A stretch of DNA of 64,000 nucleotides from Chloroflexi bacterium HGW-Chloroflexi-10 (GCA_002840755.1 PHBZ01000007.1:62001-126000), one strand, 5' to 3'; positions 43,190 to 52,862 are shown, numbered from the stretch's first letter. Translations and numbers: made by a program. The notes: generated by a model from the sequence alone, not told the origin.

Positions 43190-44449
43190 ATGTCAATTCA
43201 TCTTCATATAAACCATAATGATATGCGGAATAGAAACCTTGCGCTCATTCTGAATCACCTACATCAGAATAGTCCAATTTCCCGTTCCGAATTATCATCC
43301 CAGCTTGGAATTAATAAAGCTTCCATTTCGACCACGATTCGCGAATTAATTGATCGCGGGATTGTTATCGAAGTAGGAGTAAAAAGCGGCAATCAGGATG
43401 TGGGACATCCTTCCATTGATTTGATGATTAATCCGGATGCAGGCAGAATCATTGGTGTAAGCATTAATCAAGGAATTGTGACTGCTGTCATCACTGATAT
43501 TTCCCCCAATATTCTTTGGCGGAAAGAAGTAAACCTGCCTGCAAGTAATCTTTTTCAGGAAAATATGCAGGTTGTTAAGAATTTGATACAGGAAGTCTGC
43601 AACCTTGCCAGGGGGCATAAGCTGCCCATTTTAGGTTTAGGATTAAGCATTCCTGGCATGGTAGATATTGAATCTAATAGATTGTTAGCAGCCTTTGAAT
43701 TAGGTTGGCAGAATATTGATCTTAACGTACTCATTGAAGGTAACGAAGATATAAATTTTCATATTGGTAATGAGGCGCACATGTCTGGCCTAGGTGAGCG
43801 CTATTTTGGGTCATCGGAAAAATCAGCATCTACGCTTTATTTAAACTGGGGTTTGGAGATGAGTGGTGCGATTATCATTAATGAGAATGTCGTACCAGGT
43901 AGTATGGGATTGGCTGGTGAGGTGGGACATTTTTCTCTTGATCCGAATGGAGCTATGTGTGAGTGTGGAAATTTGGGCTGTTGGAACACAATGGTTAATT
44001 TCAAAGCAGCGGTTAGTCGGATCCAGTCCAAGATTGATGCAGGAGAAAGTTCATGTGTGCTGGAATTTTGTAATCACTCTTTAAATGACCTGTCTCTTAA
44101 TTTATTTATTGAAGCTGTAAGGCAAGGGGATTCGGTCGCAGTTGGTGCCCTTAAGGAAACTGGAAAATGGCTGGGAATTGGGATTGCCAATTTGATCAAC
44201 TTATTTAATCCTGACCTAATTGTTTTGGGTGGTCCGCTTAGTCAAGCATTTCATTTGGTTTATCCAATCATCCAATCGGAAGTTGACCAACGTGCTTTAC
44301 CCTGGCAAAGAAATTCTTGTCAGATTAAACCTTCTCGTTACCGGCAGGATGCTTGTTTGATTGGGGCTGTTGCCACTGTAATCTGGAATATTTTTAATAA
44401 CCCGGAGGAACCCATAAGAAAAACATTTCGTAAAAAAATAAAACGATGA
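43190..44449 (+). CDS. ROK-family regulator upstream of the ECF transporter
   Basis: This 419-residue protein has an N-terminal winged helix (HLHQNSPISRSELSSQLGINKAS) and a ROK domain with the zinc-site segment GEVGHFSLDPNGAMCECGNLGC. It is a paralogue in kind but not a close copy of the ROK protein at 39048-40247. It has a consensus promoter with an operator, and the next gene, 350 bp on, begins the ECF cluster. Regulation of the transporter by a sugar-like effector is inferred from position. Confidence 0.9.
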   Translation: MSIHLHINHNDMRNRNLALILNHLHQNSPISRSELSSQLGINKASISTTIRELIDRGIVIEVGVKSGNQDVGHPSIDLMINPDAGRIIGVSINQGIVTAVITDISPNILWRKEVNLPASNLFQENMQVVKNLIQEVCNLARGHKLPILGLGLSIPGMVDIESNRLLAAFELGWQNIDLNVLIEGNEDINFHIGNEAHMSGLGERYFGSSEKSASTLYLNWGLEMSGAIIINENVVPGSMGLAGEVGHFSLDPNGAMCECGNLGCWNTMVNFKAAVSRIQSKIDAGESSCVLEFCNHSLNDLSLNLFIEAVRQGDSVAVGALKETGKWLGIGIANLINLFNPDLIVLGGPLSQAFHLVYPIIQSEVDQRALPWQRNSCQIKPSRYRQDACLIGAVATVIWNIFNNPEEPIRKTFRKKIKR

Positions 44450-44799
44450 GTATCAATTTTGATCAAAAACAGTGTTCGCATTCTTTGAAGTATTTACGGT
44501 AAGAAAATTTAAATAAAACTAATTTTTGAATCCGGAATCCCTTGGTTACCAAACTTAATTATATCTTTTAGCAAACTTTATTGGATTTTTGCTGTATTTA
44601 TTTGTATTTATTCGTAGTCAAAGATCTGTACTCATAATCTGGAAGTTTATCCAAATTTAAAAATGAAACGGTATAGATCAAATTTTTCCGGTAATTAAGG
44701 AAAGAGTGTACCTATGCTGAAAGGAGGTAAATAAAGGTCTTTGTTGTTCGTAATTTGTTTTATTCAAAGAATTAATCAAACCCTGTGGAGGAAGTAAAA
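44450..44799. other. Leader region of the ECF transporter operon
   Basis: These 350 bp are AT-rich. A six-codon open frame (44714-44734, MLKGGK) overlaps a strong AAAGGAGG sequence, but nothing supports translation of it. GGAGGAAG precedes the S-component ATG. I searched by eye for thiamin, cobalamin, FMN and preQ1 riboswitch cores and recognised none. Confidence 0.4.
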
Positions 44800-45585
44800 A
44801 TGTCAGTAACACCTCGTGGAAAAGAACGAGAAGTAAAAAACATTGGTGGCGCCTCAATTGATGGTGCACCTGTAGCGTATATTGTCGTACTTGCCGCCGT
44901 TGTAACAGCCTTGGCTTTCATTCCATTTTCTGTTGTGATGGCTTCTGGTGGTTCCTTTCCGATGAACCAAGGTATCTTCGGGCTAATCGGTTGGGTCTTG
45001 GGTCCAATTGCTGGTGCGGTTTCTTCAGGAATTGGTGCATTAATTGGTGTTTTTGTGGCACCTCATACTGCTGGTGTTTGGTTTGTGACCGTGATTGGGG
45101 CAGTGGTTACGAGTTTTGCTGCTGGTGTAATGGGAACCAAAAATGATAAACGAAAATCCTGGTGGATAGGTGTGGTTGTTGTTACTGTCATTGCATTTGC
45201 TATTTATGTTGGACGTGCCATGTTTGTAAATGGCATTCGTTTACAATGGGCGATTCTTGCAAGTTTTGTTAACTGGTCATCATTACTGCTGTTCATTTTG
45301 CCAACCCGCAATTTGGTGGCTAAGTGGATCGGCAGTAAAAATTTGGTTTTTGTGGCGATTGGATTAGCCCTAGGAACCTGGATTAGTTTTGGGATAGCAC
45401 ATACTATACAAAACGCATTTACCTACACTATGTTCAATTGGCCAGAAGAAATTTGGGTGATGTTAAGTTCTGTCATTCCGATCGAATTCATAAGCCGGTG
45501 TGCAATTGGAGCGGTAATCGGTACCGGCGTGATTGCTGGTTTACGCGCCATTGGCCTGGTAAAACCAACCGAAGCAATTTATTAA
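44800..45585 (+). CDS. ECF transporter S-component-like membrane protein
   Basis: This 261-residue protein has about six to seven hydrophobic segments after a basic N-terminus, with Gly/Ala-rich helices and the LIGWVLGPIAGAVSSGIGALIG stretch typical of ECF S proteins. The S subunit binds the substrate, but no family-specific motif tells me which. It is longer than most S components (about 180-200). The start at 44800 is set by GGAGGAAG; a GTG five codons upstream overlaps that site. A stem-loop separates it from the ATPase gene. Confidence 0.75.
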   Translation: MSVTPRGKEREVKNIGGASIDGAPVAYIVVLAAVVTALAFIPFSVVMASGGSFPMNQGIFGLIGWVLGPIAGAVSSGIGALIGVFVAPHTAGVWFVTVIGAVVTSFAAGVMGTKNDKRKSWWIGVVVVTVIAFAIYVGRAMFVNGIRLQWAILASFVNWSSLLLFILPTRNLVAKWIGSKNLVFVAIGLALGTWISFGIAHTIQNAFTYTMFNWPEEIWVMLSSVIPIEFISRCAIGAVIGTGVIAGLRAIGLVKPTEAIY

Positions 45586-45597
45586 ACCTTATTTTAA

Positions 45598-45627
45598 CCA
45601 GGCTGCCTGAAAATTCAGGCAGCCTGG
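45598..45627 (+). other. Intercistronic stem-loop after the S-component gene
   Basis: A perfect 13-bp stem (CCAGGCTGCCTGA with its complement, 4-nt loop) without a T-run. It lies between the S gene and the ATPase gene, matching the layout found after the sugar-binding protein gene, and is probably an mRNA stabiliser. Confidence 0.65.
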
Positions 45628-45649
45628 AAATCCACCATTAGGAAGTGAC

Positions 45650-47383
45650 ATGAGTGAAATTATTGCATTGTTGGAAAATGTGAGTTACCAATACCCACGT
45701 TCAAAGGAACCTGTTCTCTCGGAAATCAATTTAACAATTAGAAAAGGCGAATTTTTTGGGTTAATTGGGCCTACTGGTGCAGGCAAAACAACATTCTGTT
45801 GTGCATTAAATGGCATTGTTCCTCAATTTTATGGGGGGCGTTTTTTTGGAAAAATAGAAATTGCCGGACTAGATACATTAGAACACCCGATCAGTGTGCT
45901 GGCAAAACATGTTGGTCAGGTTTTTGAAGATCCTGAAACCCAACTGATTGCAACTTCGGTGGAAAATGAAATTGCATTTGCTCTGGAAAACTTAAAAGTC
46001 CCCCGAGAAGAGATTATGCTGCGTATTCCACGGGTTTTGGAAATGGTGCGTTTGGAAGGCACAGAAAAAAAACATCCTGCCGAACTATCCGGGGGGCAAA
46101 AACAACGACTGGCGATTGCAGCAGCATTGGCTGCTCAACCCGATTTGTTAATACTGGATGAACCTACTTCACAGCTGGATCCTGTTGGTGCGAATGAAGT
46201 ATTTTCAACCGTTTTTGAATTAAATAAAGAACTGGGAATGACAATCCTGATGTGCAGTCACGCATCTGAGGAAATGGCGGAGTATGCCAGTAGAATTGGT
46301 TTATTGACCAATGGTAAATTAGATTCAATCGGAACACCGGATGAAATTTATTCAAATATTCCATTACTGATCAATAATGACTTGCGGGTTCCTCAAGTTG
46401 CTTCTACTTTCTATGCAATAAAACAAAACAAAATACCGGTAAAAACAATTCCGGTACGTTTCGAACAAGCAAAACAAGAATTAAGTGATCTCGTAAAAAC
46501 AAATATTGAATTAAAAACACCAGATTTAAAAGAAGAAAAAAAGCACAATCAGGGACAGCCTTTAATTCAAATAAAAGATCTGGAACATACATACCCGGAT
46601 GGCACAAAAGCATTACACGGTATTTCATTGGATATTCATACCGGTGAATACCTTTTGGTTATTGGGCAAAATGGTGCTGGAAAATCAACCTTGGTAAAAC
46701 ACTTTTTAAATCTGCTAAAACCTACTGGAGGCTCCGTTAGAATTAACGGTATCGATTCTAAAAAATTAACGGTGAGTGACTTAGCAGCGAATATTGGATA
46801 CATTGCGCAAAATCCGGATAATCAAATCTTTAATATGACCGTATGGGATGAAGTTTCGTTTGCCCTTAAGAATTTAAAATTTTCTAAAGAAGAAGTGGAA
46901 AAAAGAACAAAAGAAAACCTCGAATCAATGGGTTTATATGAATTTAGAGAGCGTCACCCGTTGTCATTACCTAAAGGTGATCGTGCCCGGGTGGTGATTG
47001 CAGCCATTTTGGCAATGGAGCCCGATACGGTAATTTTTGATGAACCAACCACCGGCCAAGATTACCGCGGCGCACATTATATTCTGGATATCAGTCGCAA
47101 ACTTCATAAAATGGGTAAAACCGTTATCGTGATTACCCACCATCTATATTTGATGCCGGATTTCGCTGAACGGGTGATTGTCATGGGTAAGGGAACCGTT
47201 TTATTGGATGCACCTATTCGACAAGCGTATTTTGATATAGAAAAACTAAACAGCACTTTTCTTACGCCACCCCAGGCTGTTTTGCTTTCAATTGAATTAA
47301 GCAAATTGACCGGCAAGAATTATCCCTTGTTGACGCCCTTAGAATTGGCTAACATTTTCAAAATGAATGGTGGTGTAGTATGA
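45650..47383 (+). CDS. Fused EcfA-EcfA ABC ATPase
   Basis: This 577-residue protein contains two complete ABC domains. The first has Walker A GPTGAGKTTF, signature LSGGQKQR and LILDEPTSQLD. The second has GQNGAGKST and VIFDEPTTGQD, but its signature is altered to LPKGDRARV. It powers uptake through the S and T subunits. Its stop overlaps the T gene by 4 bp. Fusion of the two ATPases is an ECF group arrangement; CbiO is the closest named family. Confidence 0.93.
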   Translation: MSEIIALLENVSYQYPRSKEPVLSEINLTIRKGEFFGLIGPTGAGKTTFCCALNGIVPQFYGGRFFGKIEIAGLDTLEHPISVLAKHVGQVFEDPETQLIATSVENEIAFALENLKVPREEIMLRIPRVLEMVRLEGTEKKHPAELSGGQKQRLAIAAALAAQPDLLILDEPTSQLDPVGANEVFSTVFELNKELGMTILMCSHASEEMAEYASRIGLLTNGKLDSIGTPDEIYSNIPLLINNDLRVPQVASTFYAIKQNKIPVKTIPVRFEQAKQELSDLVKTNIELKTPDLKEEKKHNQGQPLIQIKDLEHTYPDGTKALHGISLDIHTGEYLLVIGQNGAGKSTLVKHFLNLLKPTGGSVRINGIDSKKLTVSDLAANIGYIAQNPDNQIFNMTVWDEVSFALKNLKFSKEEVEKRTKENLESMGLYEFRERHPLSLPKGDRARVVIAAILAMEPDTVIFDEPTTGQDYRGAHYILDISRKLHKMGKTVIVITHHLYLMPDFAERVIVMGKGTVLLDAPIRQAYFDIEKLNSTFLTPPQAVLLSIELSKLTGKNYPLLTPLELANIFKMNGGVV

Positions 47384-48243
47384 GTATGAAATTTCAAACT
47401 GTTGAACGCGATTCTATTTTTACCCGATTAGATTTTCGGCCAAAGATTTATATGATGTTAGTACTAACAGTGATTGCTTTAATTTGGGAGAGTCCGGTTG
47501 TGCAATTGGCTATGGCATTTTTGATCTTAATCGCTTGTTTTTTTAGCGGTGTTAAGATGAAGTTTATTCGTACCATTTTGTTGATCATGATCCCTTTTTA
47601 TCTGTTGTTATTAATCACACACGGATTTTTTAATATCTCTCAGGTTCAATCATTAACCGGAAAGTCAGAATTAACTACCTTATTTTCTATTCCACAAAAT
47701 TGGTGGTTAATTGGCGGCTTAAATTTTTCTCTCGAAGGTTTTTGGTATGGGATAAATACCATTTTTAAAACATTAACGATTGTTTTGGTAGTTCCATTAG
47801 TGATTTTTACTACGGATCTGGATAATATTATTGTAGGAATGGTGCGAGCAAAGGTTCCATATAAGCTGGCATTCATCTTTTCGGCTACTTTACGTTTCTT
47901 CCCTTTATTGTTCAGTGAAATTGGCAACATTATTCAAGCACAACGTTTACGCGGTCTAGCGATGGAAAAGATGAATATCATTCAACGTGTCAGTGTGTAT
48001 GCAAAGGTTGCTGTCCCCCTCATATTAGGTGCGATGGTTCAATCACAGCAATTGGAAATTGTTTTACAATCCAAAGCATTTTCAGGTGATCCGGATCGAA
48101 CCTATTTGCATGAATCCATCTTAAGTCCATTAGATTATGCAGTTTTAATTTTCTTTACCATTTTCCTGATCGCCGCATTCGTTGCTTGGGCAGTTTGGGG
48201 ATTCGGGGCTTTTAGTGGCCCAACGGATCATTTTTTGTTTTGA
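47380..48243 (+). CDS. EcfT-type transmembrane coupling protein
   Basis: This 287-residue protein has about six to seven hydrophobic segments and an Ala-Arg-Gly coupling-helix motif (QRLRGLAMEKMN, then SVYAKVAVPLILG), typical of EcfT/CbiQ proteins. It connects the S subunit to the ATPases. Its ATG overlaps the ATPase stop. It completes the transporter set. Confidence 0.92.
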   Translation: MSMKFQTVERDSIFTRLDFRPKIYMMLVLTVIALIWESPVVQLAMAFLILIACFFSGVKMKFIRTILLIMIPFYLLLLITHGFFNISQVQSLTGKSELTTLFSIPQNWWLIGGLNFSLEGFWYGINTIFKTLTIVLVVPLVIFTTDLDNIIVGMVRAKVPYKLAFIFSATLRFFPLLFSEIGNIIQAQRLRGLAMEKMNIIQRVSVYAKVAVPLILGAMVQSQQLEIVLQSKAFSGDPDRTYLHESILSPLDYAVLIFFTIFLIAAFVAWAVWGFGAFSGPTDHFLF

Positions 48244-48406
48244 ATCTATGCTTGATTTAACTGGTATATTTTGAATTTTTAATAAATTGTATATTTTTGA
48301 TGGATTTTGACTCTCACTAATTAACAATCGTTTGAATTGATTCACATGAGTATTCAATTTTAAAAATAGTTATTAGAAACATGTGTCATATGAGGATTTA
48401 TTAATA

Positions 48407-49285
48407 ATGCCTACAAAATTAACTTCACCAAATGGTGAGATTATTATTGGTTACGAATTTCCGACTGTTTTGATTAATGACCAACTTCGAATTATGGATC
48501 AAGAGCCGATAATATTTGAACAATTGGCTGCGTTGAATTTGACTGGGGTGTTGGAAATTGCGAAAAATGGCTTTCAGTGCGGCATGGATATCGTTGATAT
48601 TCTTGTGTTTCATCCGGAATTGAACGAAATTGAATTGCTGCCTCGAATCGCCCATTTAATTAATGAAAAAATTGGCTGTCCGATTTCACTTGATTCGAGA
48701 AATCCAGAAGCATTAGAGGCTGCATTAAAAGAATTGCAACCATATTCTGCAATGATCAACTCCGTAACGGCAAACAAAGAATCACTAGAGATCATTTTGC
48801 CTTTAGTAAAAAAATATAATGCGGTTGTGGTCGGGATGCCAATTGGTGATACCTATGGATTACCCAAAAATGTCCAGGAACGAATATTTGAAGCGAATGT
48901 TATCATTCAGGCCTGTGCGGATATGGGCATACCCAAAGATCGAATTGTAATGGATGGCGTTTGTTTGGCATCGTCTGCAGAACCGGATTCATTTCGGGTG
49001 ACCATGCAGAGCCTGAAGGCTTTTCATGAAAAATTGAAAGTTGCCACAACTCTGGGCATTGGAAATGCAGGGTATGGAATGCCCATTCCGACTGTAATCG
49101 ATTTGGCTTATTTAGTAGCAGCCATCCCTTGGGGATTGGATTCGGCTTTGGTTAATCCTGCCACAAGTGGGTTAGTGGAAACAGTCCGGGCAATAGATTT
49201 TTTGGATGGCAGTGATTCATCCGGGCGTCGTTACATCAAATGGTACCGGAAAAACAAAAAAAATAAAAATTTGTTTGAAGGGTGA
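48407..49285 (+). CDS. Pterin-binding methyltransferase-family protein (MtrH/AcsE/DHPS-like)
   Basis: This 292-residue protein has the TIM-barrel pterin-binding layout: substrate-site strand PISLDSRNPEALEAALK, then INSVTANKE, VVVGMPIGD and DRIVMDGVCLASS. These resemble methyltetrahydrofolate:corrinoid methyltransferases and dihydropteroate synthases. ATG at 48407 has GAGG upstream; a GTG lies eight codons earlier at 48383. It follows the ECF T gene by 163 bp. A one-carbon or corrinoid role for the transporter cargo is possible, but no corrinoid protein or methyltransferase I partner is in the window. Confidence 0.75.
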   Translation: MPTKLTSPNGEIIIGYEFPTVLINDQLRIMDQEPIIFEQLAALNLTGVLEIAKNGFQCGMDIVDILVFHPELNEIELLPRIAHLINEKIGCPISLDSRNPEALEAALKELQPYSAMINSVTANKESLEIILPLVKKYNAVVVGMPIGDTYGLPKNVQERIFEANVIIQACADMGIPKDRIVMDGVCLASSAEPDSFRVTMQSLKAFHEKLKVATTLGIGNAGYGMPIPTVIDLAYLVAAIPWGLDSALVNPATSGLVETVRAIDFLDGSDSSGRRYIKWYRKNKKNKNLFEG

Positions 49286-49410
49286 ATAAAATAATTCGAA
49301 CAAATATAAGGAAACAGGATGAAATCTGCGTTTATAATGTTAATAGGGAATGGTATACTATTTCCTTTGTTTTATCCTTTATTCAATATTATTTGAAGGG
49401 AAAACTCAGC

Positions 49411-50316
49411 ATGATTTCAAATGCAACTCCTCAAAAGAAAATTATTACATTCTTAGTTCTGCTTCTGGTTTTATCATCGATCTTTTATGTATGGATCATT
49501 TCCGCGGGCGGCATACAGGCTTACGGCGGTCTATTGGTTTTGGGAATCATGTGGGTACCTGGTGTTTCCGGGATTATTACCAAACTGATATATGAACGCA
49601 GCCTGCGTGGTATGGGTTGGAAACCGGGTAAAGCAAAATATCTGCTTCTGGCTTATGTTATTCCGTTAATTTACTGCCTGGTGGTTTATGGAATCACCTG
49701 GCTGACCGGTCTGGGCAAAGTACCCAACCCGGAATTGATGGATCAGATCATGCTGGCATACGGTGGGGCTAACACCTCCCCTCTGGTAGCGCTGATAATT
49801 TACTGTGTACTCATTGCAACAATCGGTATGGTCAGCGGTTTACTCTCCGGCGCTGGTGAAGAGATTGGATGGCGCGGTTTTTTTGTGCCGGAACTGGCTA
49901 AAATCACCACATTTCCCAGGGTAGCCTTAATCAGCGGCGCCGTCTGGACGGTATGGCATCTGCCGATAATCCTTTTTGCAAATTACAACATGCCCGGAAT
50001 CCCCAAATGGTATGCGGCGGTAATGTTTACCATCATGGTAACGGGAATTAATGTTTTGTTTTCCTGGCTACGCTTGAAATCAGGCAGTCTCTGGCCGGCG
50101 GTCATTCTGCATGCCAGCCATAATCTGTTTGTGCAGGCCATTTTTACCCCGTTGACATTACAGACAAAAATAACGCCGTACATTATCGATGAATTCGGGA
50201 TCGGTTTGGCCCTGGTTGGAATTGTGATAGGCTGGTTCTTTTTGCTAAAAGGGAAGCAACTACACACCAAAGATATATCGAATTCTTCAAGCGATTTGTT
50301 TGTTTCTGAGATTTAG
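49411..50316 (+). CDS. CPBP family intramembrane metalloprotease
   Basis: This 301-residue membrane protein has the three CPBP motifs: E150-E151-IGWRG (EExxxR), a later H183 in VWTVWHLPI, and HASHN near the C-terminus. These place zinc-dependent catalysis inside the membrane. The start at 49411 (GAAGGG ten bases upstream) is preferred over the earliest codon at 49282, which overlaps the previous gene. TATACT with an upstream TG (49351-49359) may be an extended -10 box. Targets are unknown. Confidence 0.85.
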   Translation: MISNATPQKKIITFLVLLLVLSSIFYVWIISAGGIQAYGGLLVLGIMWVPGVSGIITKLIYERSLRGMGWKPGKAKYLLLAYVIPLIYCLVVYGITWLTGLGKVPNPELMDQIMLAYGGANTSPLVALIIYCVLIATIGMVSGLLSGAGEEIGWRGFFVPELAKITTFPRVALISGAVWTVWHLPIILFANYNMPGIPKWYAAVMFTIMVTGINVLFSWLRLKSGSLWPAVILHASHNLFVQAIFTPLTLQTKITPYIIDEFGIGLALVGIVIGWFFLLKGKQLHTKDISNSSSDLFVSEI

Positions 50317-50858
50317 GTATCCGTCTTTACTTGTGCAAAATATTGGCGTGGGTGTTCCAAAGCTTTTGTAAGCATTTTTTGTAACAGCCGAGGGTTACGC
50401 CGCCAAATAAAAGGAAACACCGGCAATATAAAGTTGTGGAATCTAATCTGTCTATTTTTATAGACACGAATTTCTGCCACATATAATGTATCTGGCTGCC
50501 CCCAGGAAATGCGCAAGGTCAGGTATGAAGCACGCAGCACACCTTGATTCTCAAGCTCGAGGACATGCTGCTGCAGTCTACTGGTAGAAAATCCATAATC
50601 CATATAATAACTGACCTGCTGCGCCAAGTTGCCGCCTCGATCAAGTGCAGCCTGTCTCACCAGCGCAAGGATACCGCATTCCTGCGCCAATACAGTGAGT
50701 TCTTCAGTAAACTGCTTTATTAATTCCTGGTTAGCCTCCTTACGCGTTTTTATGTCGCGTTTTTTTTGCTCAGCCTCAAGTCGTTTAGCCAACACTTTAT
50801 CGGCGCGTTTGCGCGCTTTGAGTAAGAAGCGAAGTTTTTCCTTTTGCTTTCGATCCAT
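50313..50858 (-). CDS. Protein of unknown function, Lys/Arg-rich N-terminus
   Basis: This 181-residue protein starts with a charged, probably coiled-coil segment (DRKQKEKLRFLLKARKRADKVLAKR), followed by a mixed domain with QQHVLELENQGVLRASYLTLRISW. I do not recognise the family. The ATG at 50858 is preferred over one at 50963, which would add a hydrophobic leader before the charged helix. The gene ends tail-to-tail with the CPBP gene, sharing the bases TTAG. Confidence 0.55.
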   Translation of the reverse strand: MDRKQKEKLRFLLKARKRADKVLAKRLEAEQKKRDIKTRKEANQELIKQFTEELTVLAQECGILALVRQAALDRGGNLAQQVSYYMDYGFSTSRLQQHVLELENQGVLRASYLTLRISWGQPDTLYVAEIRVYKNRQIRFHNFILPVFPFIWRRNPRLLQKMLTKALEHPRQYFAQVKTDT

Positions 50859-51048
50859 AGCTAACCAAAAAATATCTTTTTTAGTATAGCACTTCCAAGA
50901 TGGAATAAAATTAGAACATATAACCATAACCAATAGAAGAAAAATCAGAACATAGGTGAACAAAAAGAATGCTTTTTTTCTTATACAAAAAGCCAGACCC
51001 CGCAGAAACCAAGATCCATTCCATGGATCGTCTCACCTAGTGAACACA

Positions 51049-51080
51049 TAAAACCGCCTGTGAAAATACAGGCGGTTTTA
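51049..51080. terminator. Terminator after cstA
   Basis: A perfect 13-bp stem (TAAAACCGCCTGT with its complement, 6-nt loop). On the minus strand the arm ends in GGTTTTA after the CstA stop, and the plus strand is symmetrical in kind. It should end the CstA transcript. Confidence 0.85.
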
Positions 51081-51096
51081 TGAATCATGAAAAATA

Positions 51097-52854
51097 TTAA
51101 TCCGCTGATGCTGGTATTGGTGTTGCAGGATGTTGACCTTTTCGGCCAAAAGTCACTCCAGTCTCAACCGCCATCCAGACAGCCAGGGCAATGTAGATTA
51201 AGCACATAATTGGGATAACCACAGTTGTGCCGGCGGGGAATGCAAAAACACCATCCGTGACTGTGTAGGTAAGGAACATACGGATCAGAGCCCAGGTACT
51301 CATGATGAACATGAATGCGGCCGGTATAACAGTGTAGAGCCAGGCTTTTTTGAATTTGGCGGTGTTGAGCAGCCAAACGGTGACACCAACCAGCGCCAGA
51401 GCAGCCAACAATTGGTTTGAAGCGCCGAAGGTTGTCCAGAAGAGCTTCCACGCAGGAATAGGATTGCCTGCAGTATCTCTGAGGGTGATCGTGATCAGGA
51501 TCAACGGAACTCCTCCGGTCAGAGCCGTTGCCATAAAACGCCCAAAATTACCTTTCCAACCAGTAAGCTCCTGAATAATATATCGACCAAGGCGGGTACA
51601 AATATCCAGGGTGTCATACACAAAAGTTGTGAAGGCCATTAAGCCGAAAGAAATTCCAAAAGCTGGACTGACACCAATCAATCGCATGAAAGAGCCGAGA
51701 CCAGAGGCATAAATGAAGTTTGGCGATTTTCCGACCAATGCATTATCTTTTGAAAGCATCATCACGGTTGACAGAGCAATGATTGCAACCATAGCTTCAG
51801 CAAGCATCATACCGTAACCGATAGGCTTAGCATCAGTTTCCTTCTTAAGTTGCTTTGAAGTAGTGCCAGAGCCTACCAGACTGTGGAAACCGGAGCACGC
51901 TCCACAAGCCACAGTAATAAACAACATCGGGAGCATCGGAACCCAGAATTTAGTATCCCCAAATGCAGTGGTGAAGGCAGGATAATTGATCTGAAAACCA
52001 CCGAAGATAACACCGATGAAAGCCACAGCCAGAGATGCATACATGAAGTAACCACCCAGGTGACCACGGGGCTGTAGGAGCGCCCAAACTGGAACGATTG
52101 CAGCAACAAAGCAGTAGATCAGGATGATGACGTTCCAAACTTTTTGGGCTGCAGCCGGGGTCTCAAGACCCAAAAACGCCTGCAGGTTCAAGGGAATAAA
52201 TTTACCAACCCAAATCGAAACGCCTACCAGAGGCAGAAAGATGATTGTGGCCCACAAGAGGTTGAGTTTTGTATATTTGAGCAAGAAACCCATGATCACA
52301 GGCAGGAGCAGGTAAAGCAATGAAGATGTAGCGATCGCGCCTCCCCCAACCAACTCACCGTTCCCAAGGTCAACAGTGTTCACAAAAGCAGAGGTCGTGA
52401 TATCCGTGAAGGCAACGATGATCATAATCAGTGTGAAAAAGATAAATAAATTGAAGAGAATCCAGGCCCGTCTTGAGATATTTTGTCGTACGGTCTCGGT
52501 AATGGAACGGGCATGGTTGCGGACCGAGGCGATCAAGGCACCCATATCATGCACACCGCCAATAAAAATAGTGCCTACAAGAATCCATATCAACGTAGGC
52601 ACCCAACCAAAGGCCAGACCTGCAATGATTGGACCTGTAACAGGGCCTGCTGCTGCAATCGCGGAAAAATGTTGGCCCGACAAGAACTTTGCATCAGTCG
52701 GTACATAATCCAGACCATCATCCACTTCAACAGCGGGGGTTACATTCTCATCGTTGAGCGAAAATATCTTCTTGGATAAGAATTTACCATAGGTGAAATA
52801 GGCTAAGATGAGAATCAGAGCTCCACCACCAACAACTAAGAGAATATTCATCAT
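51097..52854 (-). CDS. cstA: Carbon starvation protein CstA family peptide/pyruvate transporter
   Basis: This 585-residue membrane protein has about 14 to 16 hydrophobic segments and the CstA family sequences: GQHFSAIAAAGPVTGPIIAG near the start, HDMGALIASVRNHARSI, and GACSGFHSLVGSGTTSKQL. CstA proteins import pyruvate or peptides. This length is at the short end of the family (about 550-700). AGGAGGAAA precedes the ATG, directly behind a small hairpin. No BtsSR-type two-component pair is beside it. Confidence 0.95.
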   Translation of the reverse strand: MMNILLVVGGGALILILAYFTYGKFLSKKIFSLNDENVTPAVEVDDGLDYVPTDAKFLSGQHFSAIAAAGPVTGPIIAGLAFGWVPTLIWILVGTIFIGGVHDMGALIASVRNHARSITETVRQNISRRAWILFNLFIFFTLIMIIVAFTDITTSAFVNTVDLGNGELVGGGAIATSSLLYLLLPVIMGFLLKYTKLNLLWATIIFLPLVGVSIWVGKFIPLNLQAFLGLETPAAAQKVWNVIILIYCFVAAIVPVWALLQPRGHLGGYFMYASLAVAFIGVIFGGFQINYPAFTTAFGDTKFWVPMLPMLFITVACGACSGFHSLVGSGTTSKQLKKETDAKPIGYGMMLAEAMVAIIALSTVMMLSKDNALVGKSPNFIYASGLGSFMRLIGVSPAFGISFGLMAFTTFVYDTLDICTRLGRYIIQELTGWKGNFGRFMATALTGGVPLILITITLRDTAGNPIPAWKLFWTTFGASNQLLAALALVGVTVWLLNTAKFKKAWLYTVIPAAFMFIMSTWALIRMFLTYTVTDGVFAFPAGTTVVIPIMCLIYIALAVWMAVETGVTFGRKGQHPATPIPASAD

Positions 52855-52862
52855 TTTCCTCC

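Noticed and set aside
44450..44799. Vitamin riboswitch before the ECF transporter
   Set aside because: By eye I could not find a conserved core for thiamin, cobalamin, FMN or preQ1 elements. A covariance-model search would be decisive.
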